A stretch of 64,000 nt of DNA from RGIG4708 sp045538875 (GCA_045538875.1 JAZQEG010000007.1:34485-98484); one strand, 5' to 3'. Positions 17,993 through 27,172 are shown, numbered from the stretch's first letter. Made by a program: numbers and translations. Notes: generated from the letters alone by a model not told the origin.

Positions 17993-18400
17993 TTATCTGT
18001 TAATTTTGTTGTAGATATAAAGCTGTGACTCTGTAAGCATTTGTTTGTCAAGCTCAGCAATTATACTTTTTGCCTCATTTCTTTTTCCGATATCATACAT
18101 TTTCATTGCTTGTATCAATTTTTCGGTTGCAAGAATCTGACTTGCCTTTTCCGAAATATCTTTTTCGTATTTTTCGATTGTGGCATTGGCGCTTTCAAGC
18201 TCTTTTGTCATAACCTTCATACTGTCGGTAAGTGTTTGATACTGCTCGGTGATTTCTACAAGATTTTGTTTTATACCCTGGCTTTCGGCAAGCTCTTTGG
18301 CATAATTGTTTTGAGTAAGCCCCGCAAACAATATAAGCACAAGCGCAAAAGAAAACAAAATCGCAATATACATAAGTAAAAATTTTGTGTTTTTTTTCAT
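17993..18400 (-). CDS. small membrane-anchored coiled-coil protein, unknown function
   Basis: Not recognised as a named family. With the ATG at 18400 the product has 135 residues: a short basic N terminus (MKKNTK), one hydrophobic segment (LLMYIAILFSFALVLILFAGL, about 7-27), then a long hydrophilic region predicted to form a coiled coil (about 35-85), and a C-terminal helical part that recalls a TPR-like repeat (YDIGKRNEAKSIIAEL). A TTG 12 bases upstream could extend it by four residues. It lies between parB and serS on the same strand. The shape suggests a membrane-tethered helical rod; the true role is open. Confidence 0.7.
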   Translation of the reverse strand: MKKNTKFLLMYIAILFSFALVLILFAGLTQNNYAKELAESQGIKQNLVEITEQYQTLTDSMKVMTKELESANATIEKYEKDISEKASQILATEKLIQAMKMYDIGKRNEAKSIIAELDKQMLTESQLYIYNKINR

Positions 18401-18538
18401 AATTTGTTCCAAGCCTTTCTGATTTTTGTAATTTAGCTTCTATTGTTGAATTATGCTCAAAATTTAATTTTAAGACATTTTTGCTGTTATATGATAAATT
18501 ACATTGCCTGTTGTGTATTTGTGCGTTACAAAGGGCAA

Positions 18539-19411
18539 CTATTTTCCACTATTTGTTAACAAATTGGTAATTCTTTCCAAATCCTCTGTTGAATAATAAT
18601 CTATTGTGATTTTGCCTTTTCCATTTTTGCCATTTGCAATTTTTACTTTTGTTGCAAGCGAATTTGCAATGGTTTTTTCAATTTGTTCAAAAGCAAGTTT
18701 TACATTTATATTTTGTGGTGCCTTTGGTTTTTGTTTTTTGTTTAGCTGTTTTAAAAGCAATTCAAGCTCACGGACCGAAAGAGATTTTTCGGCAGCCTCT
18801 TTTGCAAGCTTTGACTGAAGCTTGCTGTCAACAGCTACAAGCACCTTTGCATGACCTGTAGAAATTTTGCCGTCTGCAAGCAACTCGAGGGCAGTTTTTG
18901 AAAGAGTGAGCAATCGCAATGAGTTTGCAATACTGCTGCGGCTTTTTGAAAGCCTTTGGGCAATTTTTTCCTGAGTAAGATTGAAGTCGTCCATAAGCTT
19001 GCGATACGCAAATGCCTCTTCAACGGGGTTAAGATCCTGGCGCTGCAGATTTTCGATAAGTGCTACCTCATAAAGCTTTGCATCATCATAATCCTTTATT
19101 ATTGCAGGTATTGTTTTAATTCCTGCGAGCTTTGAGGCACGCCATCTGCGTTCACCTGCAATTATTTTGTAGTATCCGTTTACAGGCGGAGCCACAATTA
19201 TTGGCGAAATAACGCCATGTTCTTTTATAGACTCAGCAAGCTCTGTAAGAGCCTCATCTTCAAATACTTTTCGCGGCTGATTACTGTTTGGCTCAACATC
19301 CATAACCTTGAGAGTAACTATTGGTTCGCCCTTTGTTTGAGCAGATTCACTCTCAAGCTGCTGTGTTGAAATTAATGCGTTAAGTCCCTTTCCAAGACCT
19401 TTTTTAGCCAT
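18539..19411 (-). CDS. parB: chromosome partition protein ParB/Spo0J
   Basis: Binds parS near the origin, spreads as a CTP-dependent clamp and recruits SMC. The 290-residue protein starts MAKKGLGKGLNALIS, has the ParB N domain with NQPRKVFEDE, the CTP-binding GERRWRASKLAG (about 97-108) and ENLQRQDLNPVEEA, then the helix-turn-helix (LTQEKIAQRLSKSRSSIANSLRLL, 146-170) and a C-terminal dimerisation part. It follows soj by 21 bases in the standard soj-parB order. GAAAGGA precedes the ATG. Confidence 0.96.
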   Translation of the reverse strand: MAKKGLGKGLNALISTQQLESESAQTKGEPIVTLKVMDVEPNSNQPRKVFEDEALTELAESIKEHGVISPIIVAPPVNGYYKIIAGERRWRASKLAGIKTIPAIIKDYDDAKLYEVALIENLQRQDLNPVEEAFAYRKLMDDFNLTQEKIAQRLSKSRSSIANSLRLLTLSKTALELLADGKISTGHAKVLVAVDSKLQSKLAKEAAEKSLSVRELELLLKQLNKKQKPKAPQNINVKLAFEQIEKTIANSLATKVKIANGKNGKGKITIDYYSTEDLERITNLLTNSGK

Positions 19412-19432
19412 TGTATCAATCCTTTCGTTTGT

Positions 19433-20197
19433 TTATTTGTTTGCTTTTATTACTTCGCGGGCAAGTGACATATAACTCTCACAGCCCTTTGAAGTACTGT
19501 CGTATATATTAATGGGTTGTCCGTAGCTTGGTGCTTCACTAAGGCGCACATTGCGCGGAATTACCGACTTGTACAGCTTGGTGGCATAAAATTTTTTAAC
19601 TTCGTCGGCAACCTGCACCGAAAGGTTTGTGCGTGTGTCATACATGGTGAGCACTATGCCCTCTATGTCAAGCGTTGTATTAAGTTGCTTTTTTACCATT
19701 CTAATTGTGTTTGTAAGCTGGCTTAGGCCCTCTAAAGCATAGTATTCGCACTGAATAGGAATAATTATACTGTCGGTGCATACAAATGTGTTAAGTGTTA
19801 TTAAACCCAGCGACGGCGGGCAATCTATAATTATAAAATCATAATCGTCCTTGATTTTTGACACTGCATCTTTAAGCATATATTCACGATTGCTAAGCGC
19901 AACAAGCTCAATTTCGGCACCTGCGAGGTCTATGCTTGATGGGCACACAAAAAGCTTTGGATACTCGGTTTTGAGTATAACATCTTTTATATCATCGCCG
20001 TTAATAATAACATCATAAACAGATTTTGTCAATGTTTCACGCTCTATCCCCACGCCGCTTGTTGCGTTGCCCTGAGGGTCGGTATCTATAAGCAGCACCT
20101 TTTTGCCAAGTGCGGCAAGGCAGGAGCTTAAGTTAACAGAAGTTGTGGTTTTGCCAACTCCGCCTTTTTGATTGGCGACGGCAATACATTTTCCCAT
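19433..20197 (-). CDS. soj: chromosome partition ATPase ParA/Soj
   Basis: ATPase that works with ParB in origin segregation and, in Bacillus, controls DnaA. The start at 20197 (MGKCIAVANQKGGVGKTTTS) is chosen because AGAGGTG lies just before it and the protein then has the normal 254 residues; a start at 20257 adds 20 atypical residues. Deviant Walker A KGGVGKTT is at residues 11-18, with LIDTDPQGNATSG and IIDCPPSLGLIT following. One parS-like site lies about 85 bases upstream of the start. Confidence 0.96.
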   Translation of the reverse strand: MGKCIAVANQKGGVGKTTTSVNLSSCLAALGKKVLLIDTDPQGNATSGVGIERETLTKSVYDVIINGDDIKDVILKTEYPKLFVCPSSIDLAGAEIELVALSNREYMLKDAVSKIKDDYDFIIIDCPPSLGLITLNTFVCTDSIIIPIQCEYYALEGLSQLTNTIRMVKKQLNTTLDIEGIVLTMYDTRTNLSVQVADEVKKFYATKLYKSVIPRNVRLSEAPSYGQPINIYDSTSKGCESYMSLAREVIKANK

Positions 20198-20282
20198 ATT
20201 TTCACCTCTTTTGATATTTGTATATATTGTATCACAAACAGAATGATTTTTCAACAAATATATTTAATTTAATGCACAAAAA

Positions 20283-20298
20283 TGTTCCACATGGAACA
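20283..20298. promoter_or_regulatory. parS-like palindrome 1
   Basis: TGTTCCACATGGAACA is a perfect 16-base palindrome one change (per arm centre) from the classic parS core CCACGTGG: the centre reads CACATG-type rather than CACGTG. It lies directly before soj, where parS sites are usual. Confidence 0.65.
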
Positions 20299-20444
20299 AT
20301 GATAGGCTTTTAAATATACAAATCACAAAAAAACATACCAAAATCCAATGTTATATTGCCTTTTTTTGCTGCATTTATATACTGCACCGGTGGCCTTTTG
20401 TTATATGTGGCAACAAAATTTGACACAACACTTAAACGGCCAAA

Positions 20445-20490
20445 CAAAAAGCAAAGCAAACTGCAAAAATGCAGTTTACTTTGCTTTTTG
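20445..20490. terminator. long hairpin between noc and soj
   Basis: Twenty-one-base arms (one G-T pair) around an AAAA loop, with CTTTTTG-rich flanks on both strands. On the - strand it follows noc and precedes soj, so it should end noc transcripts. The 20198-20575 gap otherwise holds only the two parS-like sites and AT-rich sequence that must include the soj promoter. Confidence 0.8.
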
Positions 20491-20554
20491 GCTTTTTGTT
20501 TTATGTTGCAAAAATGATTTGTAAATGCTTTGTCGCGCTCACCTTTTACATTTT

Positions 20555-20570
20555 TGTTCTACGTGGAACA
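20555..20570. promoter_or_regulatory. parS-like palindrome 2
   Basis: TGTTCTACGTGGAACA keeps the CACGTG-type centre ACGT and differs from the perfect palindrome TGTTCCACGTGGAACA at a single base (T for C at the sixth place). It ends six bases before the noc stop side, 257 bases from the first site. Confidence 0.7.
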
Positions 20571-20575
20571 TTTGT

Positions 20576-21418
20576 TTATTTATATATACATATATGATAT
20601 TCAAACCTGTCGGGAAATTCCATTTCCTTGGATTCCGTCTTTACCCCGCTTTGCTTCATCATTGTAACGGCTTTTTTAACTGTGTTGTTAAATATACGCA
20701 CATCCTTTACAAGCGGCAAGCCAGTGTTTTTTTGCGTTTTTGATACCGAAGGTGTGCCGCACAGTATTTTGTCTACAAGGTCATCTGTCTGCTTTACATT
20801 GAGGCATTTTTCTAGTATTTCGTTTACAACCTTCATTTGCATGTCCACATCACTTATACGCAGCAGTGCTCTTGCGTGACGCTCGGTAAGATGATTTTCG
20901 CAAATGATTATCCTTACTGCCTCCGGCAATTTTAACAGGCGCACCTTGTTGGCTATGGTAGACTGATTTTTGCCAAGCTTTATTGCAAGCTGCTCCTGAG
21001 TATAGCCAAATTCTGAGAGCAATCGGTGATATGCCGTTGCCTCCTCCATAAAAGACAAATCACATCTTTGCACATTTTCGATTAAAGCCACAAGAGCACT
21101 GTCCATATTGCCCACAGCAACAACAATTGCAGGTATGCGCACAAGGCCTGCCATAATTGATGCACGCACCCTTCGCTCTCCTGACACAAGCTCATAATCG
21201 CCGCTTGGCAGCTTTCGCACAGTGATTGGCTGAATAACTCCGTACACCTTAATAGAATCTGAAAGCTCCTTTAACCCCTCTGCGCCAAAAACCCTCCGCG
21301 GTTGATTGGGATTTGCAACGATTTGTTTTATGGGGATTTGCTTTACATTTCCTCCTGTAACATTAAAGCTTGTGCCTCGTTTGTTCCTCATTGCATACAT
21401 GCCGATAGTTTCTAGCAT
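20576..21418 (-). CDS. noc: ParB-family protein, Noc-like (nucleoid occlusion)
   Basis: Second ParB-type protein of 280 residues. It has the N domain (NPNQPRRVFGAEGLKEL), CTPase motif GERRVRASIMAG, ENVQRCDLSFMEEA and a helix-turn-helix (YTQEQLAIKLGKNQSTIANKVRLL). In Firmicutes a ParB paralogue between rsmG and soj is Noc, which prevents Z-ring assembly over the nucleoid and binds membranes by an N-terminal amphipathic helix; the N terminus MLETIGMYAMRNKRG could serve that. GGGTGG lies before ATG 21418. The name rests mainly on gene order, since Noc and ParB share the fold. Confidence 0.85.
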   Translation of the reverse strand: MLETIGMYAMRNKRGTSFNVTGGNVKQIPIKQIVANPNQPRRVFGAEGLKELSDSIKVYGVIQPITVRKLPSGDYELVSGERRVRASIMAGLVRIPAIVVAVGNMDSALVALIENVQRCDLSFMEEATAYHRLLSEFGYTQEQLAIKLGKNQSTIANKVRLLKLPEAVRIIICENHLTERHARALLRISDVDMQMKVVNEILEKCLNVKQTDDLVDKILCGTPSVSKTQKNTGLPLVKDVRIFNNTVKKAVTMMKQSGVKTESKEMEFPDRFEYHICIYK

Positions 21419-21513
21419 AATACCACCCTTTCTTATGTACTTTCATAATTAAATGATATCATACACCAAATTAAATGTGAAACATTTTCGGTCGGGCAAA
21501 ATCGGCACAAAAC

Positions 21514-21545
21514 AAAAAGAACCGCTTTATTTCAGCGGTTCTTTT
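21514..21545 (-). terminator. terminator overlapping the rsmG stop codon
   Basis: Stem AAAAAGAACCGCT / AGCGGTTCTTTT; the loop contains the rsmG stop codon (21527-21529), so coding sequence forms one arm of the hairpin. Confidence 0.8.
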
Positions 21546-22225
21546 GACGGTTTTGGTGCTTTTCTGGGATATTGAGATGAAATTGCTGATATTTTTTTGA
21601 TTAAAACTATATTATGAGCATAATCTGTATCTGCAATTTTGTATTCAATTACACTTTCTACCTGTCCGCCCAAAAGCCTGATTGCATTTTGAGCCTCAAT
21701 AATTTCCTCCTGAGCTTTTGGCCCCTTAAGAGCCGCAAAGTACCCTCCCACCTTTACAAACGGCAGGCACAACTCGCTCAGCGTTGCCAGGTTTGCAACG
21801 GCGCGTGAGGCACACACATCAAATCTCTCGCGATAAAGCTTGTTGTGGGCCGCGTCCTCTGCTCGTGAATGTACACAGTTTACATCCAATCCAAGCTCTG
21901 TTGACACCTGGTTTAAAAAGTTTATTCTTTTGTTTAGTGAATCCATAAGAGTAACACGCAAAGTGGGATTGCAAATTTTCATAACAAGGCCCGGAAAGCC
22001 TGCTCCGGTGCCCACATCAATAACAGATGCTCCGTCACTTATAACTCCGCTTTTAAAAATTTGCATGCAATCTATAAAATGCTTTTGAGCAACATCCTGA
22101 GGCTCTGTTATGGCAGTTAAATTTATTTTTTGGTTCCAATCTATCAAAAGCTCATAATATTTGTCAAGCTTTTGGCATATATCATCACTTATGCCCTGAC
22201 CCGAAAGTATATCGTAAACAGTCAT
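21527..22225 (-). CDS. rsmG: 16S rRNA (guanine-527-N7)-methyltransferase
   Basis: Methylates G527 of 16S rRNA using S-adenosylmethionine. The 232-residue protein shows WNQKINLTAI near residue 31, the SAM-binding loop VIDVGTGAGFPGL, and ASRAVANLATLSELCLPFVKVGGYFAALKG. The C-terminal 20 residues (QYPRKAPKPSKEPLK) form a basic tail that partly results from the terminator hairpin. Lies nine bases after mnmG, as in most Firmicutes. Loss of this enzyme is known to give low-level streptomycin resistance. Confidence 0.96.
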   Translation of the reverse strand: MTVYDILSGQGISDDICQKLDKYYELLIDWNQKINLTAITEPQDVAQKHFIDCMQIFKSGVISDGASVIDVGTGAGFPGLVMKICNPTLRVTLMDSLNKRINFLNQVSTELGLDVNCVHSRAEDAAHNKLYRERFDVCASRAVANLATLSELCLPFVKVGGYFAALKGPKAQEEIIEAQNAIRLLGGQVESVIEYKIADTDYAHNIVLIKKISAISSQYPRKAPKPSKEPLK

Positions 22226-22234
22226 AAAACCCTC

Positions 22235-24109
22235 CTATTTGTTTGTCTGCAAATATATGAGAAGTACATTCATATCCGAAGGCGAAACTCCCGATATTCT
22301 TGACGCCTGACCAACCGAAGCAGGCCGTATTTGCGACAGCTTTGCTATTGCCTCAAGGCGAAGGCCCGAAATTTTTTGGTAATCTATATCGTGAGGGATA
22401 GGGCGGTTTTCGAGCTTTTTAAACTTTTCCACCTGTTCAATCTGCTTTTTAATATATCCTTCGTATTTTATTTGAACATTTACCTCTTCCTGAATTTCTT
22501 TTGAAAGTTCAGGTCTGTTTGCATCTATTGGAGCCAATTTTTGATAATCAAGCTCAGGGCGGCGCACAAGCTCTCCAAGCTTTATGCCAGATTTAATAGG
22601 AGTGCTGCCATACATACCAAGCAACTCAAGTACCTTATCATTAGGGCCTATGTTGCAATTTTCTACCCTGTGTATTTCATTTTCTATAGCTGCTTTTTTG
22701 TTTAAAAACCTCTGATATCTTTCTTCTGATATCAGACCAATCTGGTGTCCTTTTTCGGTAAGACGAAGGTCTGCATTGTCCTGACGCAAAAGGAGCCTGT
22801 ACTCACTTCGGCTTGTCATCATGCGGTATGGCTCGTTTGTGCCCTTTATAACAAGGTCATCTATTAGCGTACCAATATAGCAATCACTTCGGTCAAGAGT
22901 AAACTCATCTTTGCCAAAAATTTTTTGTGCAGCATTAATTCCTGCTACAAGTCCCTGAGCTGCCGCCTCTTCGTAGCCCGAGCTGCCATTAAACTGGCCT
23001 GCTCCGTAAAGCCCAGGATAATTTTTAAACTCAAGAGTGTGCTTAAGCATTGTTGCATCACAGCAATCGTATTCAATAGCATATGCAGTGCGCATCATTT
23101 CGGCATTTTCGAGCCCCGCCACAGAATGAAGCATTTTTATCTGAACATCCTCAGGCATACTGGTTGAAAAACCCTGAACATACATTTCGTCTGTGGTAAG
23201 CCCCATAGGCTCTATAAAAAGCTGATGGCGTTCTTTGTCTTTAAACCTTTCTATTTTTGTTTCGATAGAAGGGCAATACCTTGGGCCAACACCTTCGATA
23301 AGCCCGTTGTACATAGGCGATTTGTCTAGGTTGTCAAGAATTATTTTGTGAGTTGTGGCATTGGTATAAGTGAGGTAGCACAAAACCTTGTTTTCACCAA
23401 CCTCTGTGGTATCAAAAGAAAATGGCGTTATGTCATCGTCTCCCGCCTGAACCTGCATTTTTGAAAAATCGACACTCCGCTTGTTTATTCGTGCAGGCGT
23501 GCCTGTTTTAAAGCGCATAAGGGGTATGCCTGCATTTATAAGGCACTCGGACAAATTCATCGACGGAAATATCCCGTCGGGGCCGCTGTCATATGCAACA
23601 TTACCTATTATAACCTTGCCTTTTAAAAATGTACCTGTTGCAATTATTGCCGCTTTTACCTCATACCTTGCACCAAGGTGGGTTGTAACAGATTTTACAT
23701 TGTTGTTATCATCAAATTCTATATTAGTAACTTCTGCCTGTTTTATGTCAAGGTTTGGCTGAACCTCTAAGGTATGTTTCATTACATCCTGATATTTGCG
23801 CCTGTCCGACTGGACACGGAGTGAGTATACTGCAGGGCCCTTTCCTTTGTTGAGTATGCGCGACTGTATAAAGGTTTTATCGGCAACCTTGCCCATTTCG
23901 CCGCCGAGAGCATCTATCTCACGCACAAGGTGACCTTTTGCAGTCCCGCCTATACAAGGATTACAAAACATATTTGCTATGGAGTCTAAGTTTATGGCAA
24001 ACATAATTGTTTTTGCGCCAAGGCGTGCACTTGCGAGAGCTGCCTCGCAACCTGCGTGGCCGCCGCCTATAACTGCAACATCATATTTGCCTGCATTGTA
24101 ATGGTTCAA
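22235..24109 (-). CDS. mnmG: tRNA uridine-34 5-carboxymethylaminomethyl modification enzyme MnmG (GidA)
   Basis: FAD enzyme that with MnmE adds carboxymethylaminomethyl to U34 of certain tRNAs. The start is taken as TTG 24109, six bases after AGGAGGA, giving 624 residues (MNHYNAGKYDVAVIGGGHAG); an upstream ATG at 24160 would overlap mnmE and add residues translated from the ribosome site. Features: dinucleotide-binding GGGHAGCEAALA, the conserved FCNPCIGGTAKGH with catalytic Cys, GIPLMRFKTGTPARI, and the C-terminal domain with GLRLEAIAKLSQIRPASVGQASRISGV in part. Ordered mnmE-mnmG-rsmG. Confidence 0.96.
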   Translation of the reverse strand: MNHYNAGKYDVAVIGGGHAGCEAALASARLGAKTIMFAINLDSIANMFCNPCIGGTAKGHLVREIDALGGEMGKVADKTFIQSRILNKGKGPAVYSLRVQSDRRKYQDVMKHTLEVQPNLDIKQAEVTNIEFDDNNNVKSVTTHLGARYEVKAAIIATGTFLKGKVIIGNVAYDSGPDGIFPSMNLSECLINAGIPLMRFKTGTPARINKRSVDFSKMQVQAGDDDITPFSFDTTEVGENKVLCYLTYTNATTHKIILDNLDKSPMYNGLIEGVGPRYCPSIETKIERFKDKERHQLFIEPMGLTTDEMYVQGFSTSMPEDVQIKMLHSVAGLENAEMMRTAYAIEYDCCDATMLKHTLEFKNYPGLYGAGQFNGSSGYEEAAAQGLVAGINAAQKIFGKDEFTLDRSDCYIGTLIDDLVIKGTNEPYRMMTSRSEYRLLLRQDNADLRLTEKGHQIGLISEERYQRFLNKKAAIENEIHRVENCNIGPNDKVLELLGMYGSTPIKSGIKLGELVRRPELDYQKLAPIDANRPELSKEIQEEVNVQIKYEGYIKKQIEQVEKFKKLENRPIPHDIDYQKISGLRLEAIAKLSQIRPASVGQASRISGVSPSDMNVLLIYLQTNK

Positions 24110-24144
24110 ATTGCTTCCTCCTCTGATTAGTATATTTTGTTCCG

Positions 24145-25521
24145 TTATTTTCCAAGACAAAAATCGTGAAATATTTTGTCTACAACTTCCTCAGCAACTG
24201 TAACACCCGTAATTTCACCAAGTGATGAAATTGCATTTTGTATATCAATAGAAATCATATCGCAGGGTATGCCGCTTTTAAGCGCATCAAGAGCACATCC
24301 GGCAAATTCGCCTGCCTTTATAAGCGCTTCCTTGTGGCGCATATTTGTAATTACCGCTGTTGAGCTGTCGGTGATACTACCTATATCAAAAATCCTTTTG
24401 ACGCAGTCCGATAGCTCCTTTACACCTTTTTGTGTATGCACCGAAAACATAATAGTGTTTTCAAAATTTTGTTTGATTTTATTTTGATCAAACACACATC
24501 CGTCTTCGGTTTTGTTTATAATGGCAATTGCGTTTTTACCGCCAAGCTCATTTATTATAAACTCGTCGTTTTGGTCAAGCTCTCTTTTCCCGTCAAGCAC
24601 AAAAAGCACAAGGTCGGCATCGCTTATATATTTTTTGGATATATCAACACCAATGCTTTCTACAACATCGTCGGTTTGCCTTATGCCTGCAGTGTCGGCA
24701 ATCCTAAGTGCAACATCGCCAAGATTTACATACTCTTCTATGGCGTCACGGGTTGTGCCCTCGTACTCGGTTACAATTGCGCGTTGCTCGCCCGACAGCA
24801 AATTTAAAAGGCTTGATTTGCCCACATTGGGCTTGCCTACAATTGCGGTAAGAATACCGCTTTTTAAAAGTCTGCCCGAATCGCCAGTTTTGCGTAGTTT
24901 GTCGATATGGTCACAGGCACTTTGCAAAACATCTGCAAATTCCTCATCCGAAAGAGGCTCGAGGTCTTCGTCAGCATAATCTATAAGCACCTGAATGTGC
25001 GCAAGGAGCTTTAACAGCTTTTGCCTTATTTCGTCAATCTCGCGCGAGAGCTTGCCGCCAAGCTGATTAACGGCAACCGTGTGTATTAAATTTGTTTTGG
25101 AATTGATAATGTCAATAACAGACTCCGCTTGACTAAGGTCTATTCTGCCGTTTATAAATGCTCTTTTTGTAAATTCACCAGGTGCTGCAAGGCTTGCACC
25201 ACCTTTTATTACAAGCTCTAAAATGGTTTTTGTGCTTACAATGCCACCATGACAGTTTATTTCGACAATGTCCTCACAGGTGTATGTGTTGGGAGCTTTC
25301 ATTACAGATACAAGCACCTCGTCAACTACATTGCCCGAGGCATCCTTAATAAAGCCATAGTTTATGGTATGGCTTTTGCAATTTGCTAACCTTTTGCCTT
25401 TTGCACTTTCAAAAATTTTGTCTGCAACGGCAATTGCATCACTTCCGCTTATTCTTATTATAGATATGCCGCCCTCACCGTTTGGTGTGGATATAGCAGC
25501 TATTGTATTATCTGTAATCAT
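24145..25521 (-). CDS. mnmE: tRNA modification GTPase MnmE (TrmE)
   Basis: Partner of MnmG. The 458-residue protein has the tetrahydrofolate-binding N domain (about 1-120, STPNGEGGISIIRISG, with PGEFTKRAFINGRIDLSQAE), a helical domain, and an inserted GTPase domain with G1 GKPNVGKSSLLN, G2 TTRD, G3 DTAG and NKTE. The C terminus FHDFCLGK holds the catalytic Cys. AGGTGAT precedes the ATG. A terminator (25538-25573) separates it from jag, though mnmG follows directly. Confidence 0.97.
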   Translation of the reverse strand: MITDNTIAAISTPNGEGGISIIRISGSDAIAVADKIFESAKGKRLANCKSHTINYGFIKDASGNVVDEVLVSVMKAPNTYTCEDIVEINCHGGIVSTKTILELVIKGGASLAAPGEFTKRAFINGRIDLSQAESVIDIINSKTNLIHTVAVNQLGGKLSREIDEIRQKLLKLLAHIQVLIDYADEDLEPLSDEEFADVLQSACDHIDKLRKTGDSGRLLKSGILTAIVGKPNVGKSSLLNLLSGEQRAIVTEYEGTTRDAIEEYVNLGDVALRIADTAGIRQTDDVVESIGVDISKKYISDADLVLFVLDGKRELDQNDEFIINELGGKNAIAIINKTEDGCVFDQNKIKQNFENTIMFSVHTQKGVKELSDCVKRIFDIGSITDSSTAVITNMRHKEALIKAGEFAGCALDALKSGIPCDMISIDIQNAISSLGEITGVTVAEEVVDKIFHDFCLGK

Positions 25522-25537
25522 ATTATCACCTGAAAAA

Positions 25538-25573
25538 CAAAAGCCGGAACGAGAAAGCTCGTTCCGGCTTTTG
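25538..25573 (-). terminator. terminator after jag
   Basis: Perfect 16 bp stem CAAAAGCCGGAACGAG / CTCGTTCCGGCTTTTG with a four-base loop, 15 bases past the jag stop and 17 bases before mnmE. Strong GC core flanked by T-run on the - strand. Confidence 0.9.
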
Positions 25574-25587
25574 AGCCTTCTTATTGA

Positions 25588-26208
25588 TTATTTTTTGAGT
25601 GCTATTACAACTTTTCTGTTTATACCCTGACCAACGCTATATGTTGTAACATATTCATCATCCTGAAGTGTTGCATGGATAATTCTTCTCTCATATGCAT
25701 TCATCGGCTCGAGTGTTGTGTTTCTTTTGGTTTTTGCAACCTTGCGTGCAAGCTTGCGTGCAAGTGTTGCAAGTGCCTCGTTGCGTTTTTCGCGATAGTT
25801 TTCGGTATCGCACGATACCTTTACAAAATCATTGTCGCCTCTGTTTACCACAAGGCTTGTAATATGCTGAATGGCATCGAGTGTTTCGCCACGTTTGCCT
25901 ATAATAAGGCCCATATCGGGGCCTGAAAATTCTACATTGAGTGTATCGCCGTTTGCCTCAACATCTACTGTAACATCTTCACCTGCAAGTTTAAAAAGTC
26001 CGTCCAAAAAGTCTTTTGCTCTTTTTTGGGTATCAACCTGCTTAACTGTAACTCTTACAGTAGCGTCTTTGCTGCCTATTCCAAGAAAGCCCTTTGAGCC
26101 CTCGTCAATAACCTCTATTTCTACCTCATCCATTTGTGCGTTAAGTGCGCTAAGCGCTGCACAAACAGCTTCATCTTTTGTTTTTGCGCTCATTTCTATG
26201 CTTTGCAT
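25588..26208 (-). CDS. jag: RNA-binding protein Jag/KhpB
   Basis: RNA-binding protein linked to control of cell elongation and division genes. The 206-residue protein contains the Jag N-terminal domain (VEIEVIDEGSKGFLGIGSKDA, about 25-50 in part), a KH domain with the loop LIIGKRGETLDAIQHI, and the R3H domain with RNTTLEPMNAYERRIIHATLQ near the C terminus. It follows yidC by 16 bases, the usual yidC-jag order. Strong GAGGTG site before ATG 26208. Confidence 0.95.
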   Translation of the reverse strand: MQSIEMSAKTKDEAVCAALSALNAQMDEVEIEVIDEGSKGFLGIGSKDATVRVTVKQVDTQKRAKDFLDGLFKLAGEDVTVDVEANGDTLNVEFSGPDMGLIIGKRGETLDAIQHITSLVVNRGDNDFVKVSCDTENYREKRNEALATLARKLARKVAKTKRNTTLEPMNAYERRIIHATLQDDEYVTTYSVGQGINRKVVIALKK

Positions 26209-26224
26209 AATCTATTCACCTCGT

Positions 26225-27172
26225 CTATCTTTTTTTGTGGTTGTAACGAGCCTTTTTCTCTGCTTTTTGCTGAGCAATAAGCTCTGATTTTTGTGCTACT
26301 TCAATCTGCATTTTGTTTTTGTAATATCCGTTTAAAAGGACTGTCTGCAAAAGTGATGCAATGTTAGATATTGTCCAGTAAACGCCTATTGTTGCAGGGA
26401 ATGTAAATGTAATCCAAAGTGTCATAAGAGGCATCATAACCGACATAGATTTTGTCATACTTTCTGCAGATGATGTTGCACCTGTATTTGTTTTTTGGTC
26501 GGGAGAGAGAACTCTCTGCGGCTTTGTTTCTTCCTTCTTTTCTTTTTTGGTGCCGCTCATAGCAGTTGTGATTTTGCTTGACAAATATGTTGTAACAGCT
26601 GCAAGAATAGGCACAAGCCATATAAGTGATGGCTTTGTTATGCTTGGTGTTGCCGAAATGTCAAGACCTAAAAAATCAAAGTTTATAAGGTCAAACGCCT
26701 TGGCAATAACAATTTCGGCCTGCTGAGCAGTTTTGCCGGCAATATCACCAAACTTGTTAACCAATTCACTGTTTGCCATATATTGCTCCGTAAGGGCAGC
26801 AACCTCTGAGCCCCTGTGGAGCATATAGGTTACCGGCTTGTAAATAACTCTGTAAAGTCCAAACAATATAGGGAGCTGAATAAGAAGAGGCAAGCATCCG
26901 CCCATAGGGTTTACGCCGTACTCCTTGTAGAGCTTCATAGTTTCTTCACTCAGTTTTTGCTGGTCGTTTGCATACTTTTCCTGTATTTCTTTCATTTTTG
27001 GCTGAACCTGCTGCATTTTTACAGTGGCTTTTTGCTGTTTAAGACCAAGAGGGAGCAAAATAATTTTTACCAAAAGTGTAAATACTACAAGTGACCAACC
27101 GTAGCTGCCCACAAACTGATATATAAACCCGAGTATATAACCAAGCGGTGTTATTATCAAAGTTTCAAACAT
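26225..27172 (-). CDS. yidC: membrane protein insertase YidC/SpoIIIJ
   Basis: Inserts and folds membrane proteins, alone or with SecYEG. The 315-residue protein has the five-helix YidC core: GSYGWSLVVFTLLVKIILLPLGLKQ split around helix 1 with the conserved Arg-free Gram-positive groove (Lys35 region), the cytosolic hairpin rich in Gln/Lys (MQQVQPKMKEIQEKY), MGGCLPLLIQLPILFGLYRVI, and late helices around PSLIWLVPILAAVTTYLSS and MPLMTLWITFTFPATIGVYW. The C-terminal tail is basic, suited to ribosome contact. It lacks the lipobox of Bacillus YidC. An internal Ser/Lys/Glu-rich cytosolic insert lies at about 215-245. Confidence 0.95.
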   Translation of the reverse strand: MFETLIITPLGYILGFIYQFVGSYGWSLVVFTLLVKIILLPLGLKQQKATVKMQQVQPKMKEIQEKYANDQQKLSEETMKLYKEYGVNPMGGCLPLLIQLPILFGLYRVIYKPVTYMLHRGSEVAALTEQYMANSELVNKFGDIAGKTAQQAEIVIAKAFDLINFDFLGLDISATPSITKPSLIWLVPILAAVTTYLSSKITTAMSGTKKEKKEETKPQRVLSPDQKTNTGATSSAESMTKSMSVMMPLMTLWITFTFPATIGVYWTISNIASLLQTVLLNGYYKNKMQIEVAQKSELIAQQKAEKKARYNHKKR

